A model generated the notes under the pieces. That model saw only the letters and a list, made by a program, of their open reading frames with translations. It did not search any database and was not told the DNA's origin. This document shows positions 52,396 through 58,997 of a stretch of DNA of 64,000 bases, piece after piece. How positions within the stretch are numbered: the first letter of the stretch is position 1; the number at the start of each line of letters is the position of its first letter. The stretch lies in assembly GCF_027922365.1 (NCBI RefSeq), contig NZ_BSFN01000015.1, positions 1 to 64,000 on the forward strand, written 5' to 3'. The position numbers and the translations under genes were made by a program. This DNA comes from Pseudomonas turukhanskensis. Lineage in GTDB: Bacteria > Pseudomonadota > Gammaproteobacteria > Pseudomonadales > Pseudomonadaceae.

Positions 52396-53193
52396 TCACC
52401 ACTTCTTTGGATTCGTGGGAAGCGATTCCGGCCCGCGAGCGGCAGTAGATACCTCATGCGCAGCCAGCTCCTTGGCGGACTGGTCAGCGTCTGCCTGACT
52501 GCGAACGACTAGGGCATTCTGCTGGGCAAGCATCAGCCCGCGAATCTGTAGAAGCTGGTTCGATTGGTGGCTGGCCAGCTGGTTGGCATATTGAATGGCT
52601 TTGACCTGGCCATCGGCGGTAGATGCCGCTGATTGCAGGCGCTCCAGTTGGCGGGCATCTGCTGCCATATTGTCCTGCTGCTGGGCGATGGCCTTGAACA
52701 AGGAATCATTGGCCTGCTTCTGCGAGGCAGAGGCCAGGCGGCGATTGGCAGACATCGCTTCGCGCTCACTTGGCGTACATCCCCCACCACTGAAGCATGG
52801 CGAACTGCGGTAGTAGGCAGCGTCCTGGTATTTGGCCAAATAGGCGTCAAGGCTGCCAGCTTTACGCTGGTAGTACGCCAGCATGTCCTGCGCCTCGATC
52901 AACTTATTGATCGTGCGGTTGGCCTGATCCCAGATATAGGCCGCAGGCGCGGCCGTGTTCTGCAGCTGATTCTCATACTGCTGCAGCTGGGTCGAGTACT
53001 GCTCGACCTGCTTGGCGTATTGCTCTACCTGCTTGAGCGTCTGGGCAACGCTCTCCATGGCTGTCAGCACGTTCTGGGTTAGGTTGCCCCCATCGATCAC
53101 GGGGATGCCTGCATAGGCCGGCAGGGCGGATGCCCCTCCCAGCAGCACAAGGGCCAATGAAATTTTAGCGGCTAAAATTTTCTGCTTTCGCAT
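52396..53193 (-). CDS. trbJ: P-type conjugative transfer protein TrbJ
   Basis: 265 residues. A signal peptide (ISLALVLLGGASALPAYA) is followed by a long coiled-coil-rich, Gln-rich periplasmic body (VEQYAKQVEQYSTQLQQYENQ), a Cys pair (CFSGGGC) and the TrbJ/VirB5-type end. VirB5 proteins sit at the pilus tip. Codons 6-10 (KILAAKI) contain a perfect KorB operator. AGGAG precedes the ATG. The C-terminus RGPESLPTNPKKW is echoed in TrbK. Confidence 0.88.
   Translation of the reverse strand: MRKQKILAAKISLALVLLGGASALPAYAGIPVIDGGNLTQNVLTAMESVAQTLKQVEQYAKQVEQYSTQLQQYENQLQNTAAPAAYIWDQANRTINKLIEAQDMLAYYQRKAGSLDAYLAKYQDAAYYRSSPCFSGGGCTPSEREAMSANRRLASASQKQANDSLFKAIAQQQDNMAADARQLERLQSAASTADGQVKAIQYANQLASHQSNQLLQIRGLMLAQQNALVVRSQADADQSAKELAAHEVSTAARGPESLPTNPKKW
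53164..53176. promoter_or_regulatory. KorB operator inside the trbJ signal-peptide codons
   Basis: A perfect TTTAGCGGCTAAA is embedded in the coding sequence for Leu-Ala-Ala-Lys near the trbJ start. Confidence 0.88.
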
Positions 53194-53211
53194 CAGTATC
53201 TCCTTTACGTT

Positions 53212-54801
53212 TTAGCGATGGATGCCCGAGGAGCGTGACTTCCTCGACTGCAGGCGGTTGCCGACCAGGAGGGCCAGGCGTGTTTGTTCAAGTTCTGGAT
53301 CATCAAATTGCACGGCTAATCGGCGGGCGGCCGCGACTGATGCAACCTGCTGCTTAAACTCGGTTGTTCCGTTTACGGTGAGAGTCTGGCCAAAGCGCTG
53401 GATGGCAAGCTGCAAGGCTGCAGCAAGGTCATCGATGGCAGCGCCTTGAGAAACTTTCAGGGCATGGCCGTCATCACGGATTGCTGAGCCGCTGGTTCGA
53501 TATATCAGCGTGCCCTTTTTGGTGATGCTGTCCGTATCGAGACCTTTAAGCGGCGCATGAACGCTGGTGTGTCTGCCGCTGACAGTGTTGCCTTTCAGGC
53601 TTTGAGCGGGAGCACGGGCACGCAATGCGGCCAGTGCGTGTTGATCTCCTGACATGGCCTTGTGCTGTAGCCAATCATTCCAGGTACGAGGCTTATGCTG
53701 CGAGGTAATCATCTGGCGCTCTTGAAGGTAGCGCTGATGGGCCTTGTTGATTTCGTTCTTAAACGTTTGGTTGATCAGCGCATAGAGCGCTTTCTTGGCC
53801 AGGCGGTCGGTGCTCACCAGTTTGAGCGCGGCACGTTTCATGGCACCGCTGCGCTTGGCGGCAGCAATCTTTTGAGCTTTGCGCTCATGCGCCTTTGTTC
53901 GGGCAGCTGAGCATGCTGCAGCGTTATTCAGTTGCTCGGTTTTGTACCTGGCGTACAACTCCGTTGTATCCATGCGCGAGCGCATGGGCTTTGCTTGATA
54001 GCTACGTTTCGGCTGGGCATCGGGGTGTTGCTCAGTCGATGCTTCAAACGGGCCAAGGCGCTCTTGCAGTTTAGCTTTCGATAAATCCCTTGAGGCCGAA
54101 CTAGCTTTTATCGTGGTGCCTGCTTGATCGCTGATCACCAGGCCATTGCCGCGAAGGTGCAAAGCCAGGCCGTGTTCATGCATCACCTGGTGCAGTGATT
54201 GCCAGGTTTGTGCGCGCTGGATCTGCTCAAGGCACTCGCGCTTCACCCAGCCGATAAGGCTCTCGACACCCGCCGCATGCTCCATGTCAGCAGCGCGATT
54301 TTCTGCGCCACTTTTGCGCGCCTGGTGGTTGTCTTGTTCAAGGCTGTATTCGGTCTCTAGGGCCGCACATAACTCACCGAGCGTGCGGTAATCCCGAAAC
54401 GGCTCATGCAGCGTCAGCCTGACAGGATGGATTTTGTTGATCGCGATATGTATGTGCAGGTTGTCCGTGTCGTGGTGTACGGCACTGACCCGCTGATGCT
54501 CTGCGAAACCCAGCCCGGTACAAATACGCTGCTCAATCTCGGCCAGGACTTGTGCCGGTGGCTGCTCGCCAGCGCGGAAACTGATGAGCAGGTGGTAGGT
54601 TTTATCTGAGGTGCTGCGAGTGTTCCTGGCCTGCGTCGCCATTACTTCTAGGGCGGCATCCTCTATCTCGGTTGAGTGGCAGTTACTGACGCTGACGACT
54701 CCAACCCGTTCGGACTTCTCCTGCGGGTTACTGATGTAGTTCGCCAGCTTGGCAAAGCTGCTTTTGCGCCCGGACTTGATGGGTACTCGCTTGGCAATCA
54801 T
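53212..54801 (-). CDS. traI: MOBP relaxase TraI (IncP type)
   Basis: 529-residue relaxase that nicks oriT and stays bound to the 5' end of the transferred strand. The catalytic residues fall at the same numbers as in RP4 TraI: Tyr22 in LANYISNP, Ser74 in LLISFRAG and His116/His118 in HHDTDNLHIHIAINKIHP. It is shorter than RP4 TraI (about 730), ending after a basic region and a LPG7-like tail (about 430-520). The start overlaps the traJ stop by 4 bp. Confidence 0.93.
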   Translation of the reverse strand: MIAKRVPIKSGRKSSFAKLANYISNPQEKSERVGVVSVSNCHSTEIEDAALEVMATQARNTRSTSDKTYHLLISFRAGEQPPAQVLAEIEQRICTGLGFAEHQRVSAVHHDTDNLHIHIAINKIHPVRLTLHEPFRDYRTLGELCAALETEYSLEQDNHQARKSGAENRAADMEHAAGVESLIGWVKRECLEQIQRAQTWQSLHQVMHEHGLALHLRGNGLVISDQAGTTIKASSASRDLSKAKLQERLGPFEASTEQHPDAQPKRSYQAKPMRSRMDTTELYARYKTEQLNNAAACSAARTKAHERKAQKIAAAKRSGAMKRAALKLVSTDRLAKKALYALINQTFKNEINKAHQRYLQERQMITSQHKPRTWNDWLQHKAMSGDQHALAALRARAPAQSLKGNTVSGRHTSVHAPLKGLDTDSITKKGTLIYRTSGSAIRDDGHALKVSQGAAIDDLAAALQLAIQRFGQTLTVNGTTEFKQQVASVAAARRLAVQFDDPELEQTRLALLVGNRLQSRKSRSSGIHR

Positions 54802-55190
54802 GGTTGCACCTTTTTAGCCGCTAAAGGTGTGACCACTGCTGCCATGGTGGAGCGTATGGCTGTCTGGTTTTCCTGGATCGCGTCGAGTACGCCAAGAATG
54901 GTTTGCTGGATCTGCGGACGCCCGTAGATAGCCAGTTTTTCATCATTGGTCAGCCAGAGTTTGAGCAGGCCACCCAGCCGGCCAAGGTCGCCATTGATCC
55001 GCGCCAGGTCGTCTACGCGCTGATAATCGAGAATGCCATGCACCGGGTAGCCCAGGCCCACGCTGCGCAGATAACGCGATGTGCTGAGTCCACTGGCCCG
55101 AGCATTGGATTCAATCGCCGTTTTTTCTTCCGGTAGCACCCAAACATAGATCGGTGTGCTGCCTTTGCGGGTGGGCTGCTGTTCACTCAT
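54798..55190 (-). CDS. traJ: Relaxosome protein TraJ (IncP type)
   Basis: 130 residues. RP4 TraJ-like throughout: PTRKGSTPIYVWVLPEEKTAIESNA, then the central block DDLARINGDLGRLGGLLKLWLT. It binds oriT beside nic and recruits TraI. Start at 55190 (MSEQQPTRKGS). Its last codons (TPLAAKKVQP) carry the KorB operator at 54813-54825 ahead of traI. Confidence 0.92.
   Translation of the reverse strand: MSEQQPTRKGSTPIYVWVLPEEKTAIESNARASGLSTSRYLRSVGLGYPVHGILDYQRVDDLARINGDLGRLGGLLKLWLTNDEKLAIYGRPQIQQTILGVLDAIQENQTAIRSTMAAVVTPLAAKKVQP
54813..54825. promoter_or_regulatory. KorB operator at the traJ-traI junction
   Basis: A perfect TTTAGCCGCTAAA 12 bp before the traI start and within the end of traJ, coding for Leu-Ala-Ala-Lys. 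Confidence 0.88.
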
Positions 55191-55200
55191 GGCGTCCACC

Positions 55201-55330
55201 GCTGGCCCCGCAGGGCAGGACTCCCATTGAGCACCGCAGGTGCGAATACGGGCAAAGTTAAGTGACTGTGCCGGCTTGCCGGTACAGGTACTTCACCTAT
55301 CCTGCCCGTCTCCTTAACGCCTCTATAAGT
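55201..55330 (+). other. oriT, IncP-1 type, with nic site
   Basis: The + strand carries CTTCACCTATCCTGCCCG (55291-55308), the RP4 nic region, so nicking is expected between 55304 and 55305 (ATCCTG|C). Beside it are the inverted repeat CCGGCTTGCCGG (TraJ-site area) and the TraK-side repeat GAGCACCGCAGGTGCGAAT (55230-55248), whose complement resembles the RP4 oriT repeat. From this nick, traK and integrase enter first and traJ-traI-trb last. Confidence 0.93.
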
Positions 55331-55443
55331 TGCATGCTCCCGGTATCGGGTGGCGTTTGGGGCGTGCAGTGCAACGAGCCCATACATTGAACGGCAGTTG
55401 AACGGCGTAAACGCGGTTTGAACGCCAGGGAGGATGCTTTTGA

Positions 55444-55830
55444 TCACAGCAGATGCTCCTTGGCGGGGGTTGGATTGAACGCGAAGGGGCGAGTTGTGGC
55501 GGTTGGTGTCTGCGCGGGTTTTGCTGCATGCCGAGACTGGTAATTGGGCTCTACGGTTGGGCTGTCGATCAGCTGGCGGGCGTAACGGCGAAAGGCCTGG
55601 TAGGTAAACGTGACGCGCTGTTCATCGAACAAAACCTGCCAGATGGCCAGCAGCGACCAGCCATCGGTGACGGCCTGCTGAATGTCTTCGCGCAGGGAAA
55701 TGAATACGCTGCGGTTTCGCGCAGCTGTGCTGGCATCCGTCTGTTGCTGGATGCGTGCGGCTATGCGCTCCGACAGGCTTTTACGGGTGGCGGATGAGTG
55801 ATGTTGTGGGTTGCTTGCTGATTCGGTCAT
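55444..55830 (-). CDS. traK: TraK-like oriT-binding protein
   Basis: 128 residues. The central block RSVFISLREDIQQAVTDGWSLLAIWQVLFDE and then VTFTYQAFRRYARQLI matches RP4 TraK, which wraps oriT DNA and stimulates nicking. Unlike RP4, where traK is divergent from traJ across oriT, here it is on the same strand upstream of oriT. The start ATG at 55830 has GAGGG upstream, and that ribosome site lies inside a 14-bp inverted repeat (see findings). Confidence 0.78.
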   Translation of the reverse strand: MTESASNPQHHSSATRKSLSERIAARIQQQTDASTAARNRSVFISLREDIQQAVTDGWSLLAIWQVLFDEQRVTFTYQAFRRYARQLIDSPTVEPNYQSRHAAKPAQTPTATTRPFAFNPTPAKEHLL

Positions 55831-55838
55831 TTGATAAT

Positions 55839-55933
55839 CCCTCAAGTGTCAACCAATCACGTTTTCCCCAGCGACATTGGCGCTGCGTGGGTGCTCTGGG
55901 CGCTTTCGATCCGCGTTGATTGACACTTGAGGG
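55839..55933 (-). promoter_or_regulatory. 14-bp inverted repeat covering the traK ribosome site
   Basis: CCCTCAAGTGTCAA (55839-55852) and TTGACACTTGAGGG (55920-55933) are exact inverse copies 67 bp apart. In the mRNA they would pair and bury the traK GAGGG. The same arms could also be a protein operator. Confidence 0.6.
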
Positions 55934-56700
55934 ATCGAGATCGCGGTTGGCCGATTCAATCGTTGTTGGGCTTGCCGGTTTGTAATGGTCTGCCTGGTTA
56001 TGAACCGCGCATCCTCGGGAGGTATGCCGCCCTGGATTAGCTTCTGTTCAAACTCTTGCTCGGACATATCGAGAGCAGCCTGGGCGGATAGCGGCGCGCA
56101 GCCTCTGCGGCGGATGACTGCACGCAACCAGCGCGATGGGCTTGCTTGGATTTTTCCTCTGGTCAGCGCATCGACCAGCAGTGCCTTAGTTTCGGCGCGC
56201 TTTTCCTGTGGCAGGCTATCCATGATCGTCATGATTTTTTCGTGCTCTTCAGGTGCCAGCCGAGCAAGTACGCATGGCCGCGCTGGTGATGATTCTTTTT
56301 TGGGTTCATGTGGTGGTTGTAGGGGTGACATAGCTGTGTCACTCCCCCCGCGACATAGCTGTGTCACCCCGGGGGTGTCACGGCTGTCACCCCCCTCCTG
56401 TATCAATGCGGGGGAGGGTGACAATTTGTCAGGGGGGTGCATTTCGAGGGTGTAGCCGTTGGAAACCTGGCCGCCGAGCGCATTGAAACGAGCGCTGATC
56501 TTCAGCAAACCGCTATCTAGAAGTTCCTTGACGGTTCTCTGAGCTGTCCGCTCCGATACACAGCACTTAGCCGCAATCGTTTTGATCTTTGGCCAGCAGT
56601 AACCCTGGTCGTCAGCGTTATCTGCTAGCGCCATGAGAACCAACTTTGAACCTGGTGGAAGGTTCTGCTCCCATGCCCAGTTCATGGCTTTGATGCTCAT
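55849..56700 (-). CDS. Helix-turn-helix protein, replication-initiator-like
   Basis: 283 residues. The N-terminal HTH_36-type winged helix (MSIKAMNWAWEQNLPPGSKLVLMALADNADDQGYCWP with KIKTIAAKCCVSERTAQRTVKEL) is common in plasmid and phage replication organisers. The rest is poorly conserved, with DMSEQEFEQKLIQGGIPPEDA in the C-terminal part. It probably supports replication of the excised element or regulates transfer. It is 7 bp downstream of the small regulator and runs to the traK region. Confidence 0.7.
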   Translation of the reverse strand: MSIKAMNWAWEQNLPPGSKLVLMALADNADDQGYCWPKIKTIAAKCCVSERTAQRTVKELLDSGLLKISARFNALGGQVSNGYTLEMHPPDKLSPSPALIQEGGDSRDTPGVTQLCRGGSDTAMSPLQPPHEPKKESSPARPCVLARLAPEEHEKIMTIMDSLPQEKRAETKALLVDALTRGKIQASPSRWLRAVIRRRGCAPLSAQAALDMSEQEFEQKLIQGGIPPEDARFITRQTITNRQAQQRLNRPTAISIPQVSINADRKRPEHPRSANVAGENVIG

Positions 56701-56707
56701 CGTCGGC

Positions 56708-56929
56708 TCAGGCTTCGTCGATGAACCGAGCTAGATCTGACACGCAGAACAGAACGCGCTTACCTATGCGTTTCTTGGCCGGCCCTAGCTTGCGTGCGAT
56801 TTCGTTGTCGCCGCTCAGAGTGATGCGCAACCCTTGAGGACTTCGGTTGAGGATTTGCGCGACCTGAGCGAGAGACAGGAGAGGGCTGTTGTAATGATCC
56901 AGAATGAGCTGTTCGGTACTGGTTGCCAT
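56708..56929 (-). CDS. Small DNA-binding protein (AlpA/excisionase-like)
   Basis: 73 residues with an HTH (LLSLAQVAQILNRSPQGLRITL) and a KRIGKRVLFCVSDLARFIDE end typical of MerR/AlpA-like excision and regulatory proteins. The ATG at 56929 has GGAG nine bases upstream, which I prefer to an earlier start. Together with the divergent repressor and integrase it may decide excision. Confidence 0.75.
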   Translation of the reverse strand: MATSTEQLILDHYNSPLLSLAQVAQILNRSPQGLRITLSGDNEIARKLGPAKKRIGKRVLFCVSDLARFIDEA

Positions 56930-56980
56930 TTGGATGTTCTCCATAGCGAACTGAGGTAAAGTAGATAAATGGGCAGTTAT

Positions 56981-56999
56981 CTAGGATAAATAATCCTAG
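56981..56999. promoter_or_regulatory. Palindromic operator between the divergent regulators
   Basis: CTAGGAT-AAATA-ATCCTAG is a perfect 7-bp dyad centred between the AlpA-like and XRE-like genes, with another ATCCT half-site at 57014. It is the likely operator of the XRE-type protein. Confidence 0.65.
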
Positions 57000-57039
57000 T
57001 TATACGAATAAATATCCTGATTTAGTCCGGAGGTCAAGC

Positions 57040-57594
57040 TTGTACGCCATTCATGATCGTTTTCGGGCGGTTATCCGCAGAAATACCTCTGAAACGCGTA
57101 AGTGGTCTGAGCTGGAGGCCCTCACGGGCATACCTGCAACCAGTTGGCAGAAGGCTTACAACGCTAAGCAGAGGCCTACAGCTGAGATGCTTGAAGCTAT
57201 CTCTAGGCTCTGGCCGGAGTTCGCGTTCTGGTTAGTGACAGGCGTCTCTGACGCGAAGAATGGCCATGTGGCATGTGTTAACGGTAGGAGCAAGCAGTTC
57301 TACCCGGAGCGGCCGTGCTCGCTGAGAAATGCGACCAAGCCATATTTCACTCAGCTAATTGATATGTTTCGTCATTGCTACGGGGAGGGGGCTGGCTGGG
57401 AAAGCGGGGCTTCAGAGCGCGCCGCTCAAGTGCAGCTTTTGAAATTAGAGGTTGCAAGGGATGCAGAGCGGCAGGCTTTCTCTGAAATTGAGCCAAGCTC
57501 GACCGAGGTTTTGAATCTGGCTCGGGATTCCTATGACCGTGCGCTGGAGTCCGATTGGCTTTCTGGACTACCTTTAGATACTGATAATTGCTGA
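57040..57594 (+). CDS. XRE-type DNA-binding regulator
   Basis: 184 residues. An HTH at the N-terminus (EALTGIPATSWQKAYNAKQRPTAEMLEAISRLWPEFAFWLVTG) is followed by a helical C-terminal part. The start is a TTG at 57040 with a perfect GGAGG six bases upstream, which decides it over any internal start. It is the only plus-strand regulator of the element, divergent from the AlpA-like gene, and a candidate repressor of excision and transfer. Confidence 0.78.
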   Translation: MYAIHDRFRAVIRRNTSETRKWSELEALTGIPATSWQKAYNAKQRPTAEMLEAISRLWPEFAFWLVTGVSDAKNGHVACVNGRSKQFYPERPCSLRNATKPYFTQLIDMFRHCYGEGAGWESGASERAAQVQLLKLEVARDAERQAFSEIEPSSTEVLNLARDSYDRALESDWLSGLPLDTDNC

Positions 57595-57713
57595 TCAGTA
57601 CCTGTGCATCGTGGTCATGCTCATGTCTGAGCAAGTCACACAGTGGCGACGTTGATACAGGTTGCAAGGGGCTAAATCGTAAAATCTATCCGTGTTGACG
57701 CTGCCTGAGCGGG

Positions 57714-58778
57714 TCAGCTTTGCCTGTGCAGGTTATCCAGCTTGCTAACCAAATCCTCAGCCCTCAGGTGCGTGTAACGCTTCAGCATCTGCATCGATTT
57801 GTGCCCGCTGATGGCGGATACCTCTTGGTCAGATAGGCCGCCCTCAACCAGCCGACTGACCGCCTCATGCCGCAGATCGTGGAAGCGCAGATCGGGCATG
57901 CCGAGCTTGGTCTTCAACAAGCCCCAGGTTTTGGTGAATGCGTAGGGGCCGCGCTTTCCACTTTTGCCTGGCTCACCAAAGAACACCAAGTCGCAGTCAA
58001 TTGGACGTATTGGGTTGTTCAGCGCTGTCTGGAAAGTCTCTGTGGCCCATTTGCTGAGGGGGACGGTGCGTGCGCTGTCGTTCTTTGTGTCTGAGAGACG
58101 AACCACGCGCTTTTTCATATCGACCTGATGCCTGCGCAGGGATGTGATTTCAGATGAGCGCATGCCGGTTTCCAGGGCGATGCGGACGATCCAGCCCAGC
58201 ATAGGGTTGCTGTGATTGTTTACTGCGGTCAGTAGGCGACGTTCTTCTTCTGTAGACAAGCGTCGGTCGCGGCCTTCGCCGGGGCTCGGTTTGCGGATGT
58301 TCAGCACCGGGTTGAAGCTCAGGCCAAGTCCCCACTCCTGAATTGCCACAGTGAACAGATGGCTGAGCAGTGCCAGCTCCAAGCGTACGGTGTTGTTGCT
58401 GGTAGGTTTGCCGCGATTGGTGATCGAGGCCAGGCGGGTGTCGCGGTAGCCGGCGATGATTTCAGCAGAGAGGGCGGCCATGGAGTATTTGCCCATGTGG
58501 CTGATCAGCTGTTGGGCTTTGGTGGCCTCGGCGCGCTGTGTAGTCGGCTTCTTGGTAGGGCTTACTTCGCTGAGGTAGCGTTTAAGTGCCATCTCCAAAG
58601 TCAAGCGCTCTGAGCCGCTGCGCTGGATGAAAACGCCCCTGACCATTTCGTCTTCGGTGCGGCGCGCCCAGTCTTCAGCATCGCGTTTAGTGCGGAAGGT
58701 TTTAGTGTTGGTCGGCCAGCCTGTTTTACGCACTAGGGCTTTCCATGTGCCGGCTTCCGTTTTGACGATGGTGGCCAT
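57714..58778 (-). CDS. int: Tyrosine integrase of the element
   Basis: 354-residue tyrosine recombinase. An N-terminal SAM-like core-binding domain (ERLTLEMALKRYLSEV) precedes the catalytic domain with RIALETGMRSSEIT (first Arg), HDLRHEAVSRLVEGG (His-x-x-Arg), SGHKSMQMLKRYTHL (His and the nucleophile Tyr). I start at 58778 (MATIVKTEAGTW) with AGGA upstream. It lies 126 bp from its tRNA target and reads away from it, as in most tRNA-integrated elements. Confidence 0.94.
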   Translation of the reverse strand: MATIVKTEAGTWKALVRKTGWPTNTKTFRTKRDAEDWARRTEDEMVRGVFIQRSGSERLTLEMALKRYLSEVSPTKKPTTQRAEATKAQQLISHMGKYSMAALSAEIIAGYRDTRLASITNRGKPTSNNTVRLELALLSHLFTVAIQEWGLGLSFNPVLNIRKPSPGEGRDRRLSTEEERRLLTAVNNHSNPMLGWIVRIALETGMRSSEITSLRRHQVDMKKRVVRLSDTKNDSARTVPLSKWATETFQTALNNPIRPIDCDLVFFGEPGKSGKRGPYAFTKTWGLLKTKLGMPDLRFHDLRHEAVSRLVEGGLSDQEVSAISGHKSMQMLKRYTHLRAEDLVSKLDNLHRQS

Positions 58779-58804
58779 CTTTTCCTGCTCCAAAAGTGCG
58801 CCGC

Positions 58805-58831
58805 TGTACCGGCACTGTACTGAATTTGTAC
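58805..58831. promoter_or_regulatory. TGTAC triplet, candidate integrase arm sites (right)
   Basis: TGTAC at 58805, 58816 and 58827, each 11 bp apart, between int and the attachment site. This mirrors the left end. Confidence 0.6.
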
Positions 58832-58874
58832 CTTTGGACTATAGGACTGGTCTAGCTATTTTTCTGTGGACATG

Positions 58875-58900
58875 AAAAAGCCGCGCAGTGCGCGGCTTTA
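58875..58900 (-). terminator. Terminator of the intact tRNA gene
   Basis: An AGCCGCGC/GCGCGGCT stem with a T-run on the minus strand. It is carried by the element and is nearly identical to the displaced copy at 34706-34731. Confidence 0.88.
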
Positions 58901-58904
58901 GAGT

Positions 58905-58981
58905 TGGTGGGCCCACACGGACTCGAACCGTGGACCAAAGGATTATGAGTCCTCTGCTCTAACCAACTGAGCTATAGGCCC
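58905..58981 (-). tRNA. tRNA with CAU anticodon (tRNA-Ile2 type)
   Basis: 77 nt including encoded CCA. On the minus strand it starts GGGCCTATAGCTCAGTTGG, has the anticodon loop CTCATAA (CAU) and the T-arm GGTTCGAGTCC, and the 3' acceptor pairs perfectly. The CAU anticodon could be elongator Met or lysidine-modified Ile; the GGGCC acceptor suggests Ile2. The last 46 nt are repeated at the left end of the element, so the tRNA is kept functional. Confidence 0.93.
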
Positions 58982-58997
58982 TCAGAAAGTGCGCGGA

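Larger units (their letters stand above)
34734..58950. mobile_element. IncP-like integrative mobilisable element carrying a defence island
   Basis: Bounded by 47-bp direct repeats of the tRNA 3' end. The right part holds integrase, HTH regulators, TraK-like, oriT, TraJ, TraI and TrbJ-K-L. The left part holds about ten defence genes, all on the minus strand. Seven perfect KorB operators occur inside and none in the rest of the window. No korB, trbB-I or coupling-protein gene is present, so it should need a helper IncP-type plasmid or element to move. Base composition is mosaic: the RT genes are plainly AT-rich, while the rest is closer to the host. Confidence 0.92.

Noticed and set aside
34734..58950. 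Self-transmissible ICE
   Set aside because: No coupling protein (TraG/VirD4), no trbB or trbE ATPase and no trbF-trbI core are in the element, so it can only be mobilised with help.
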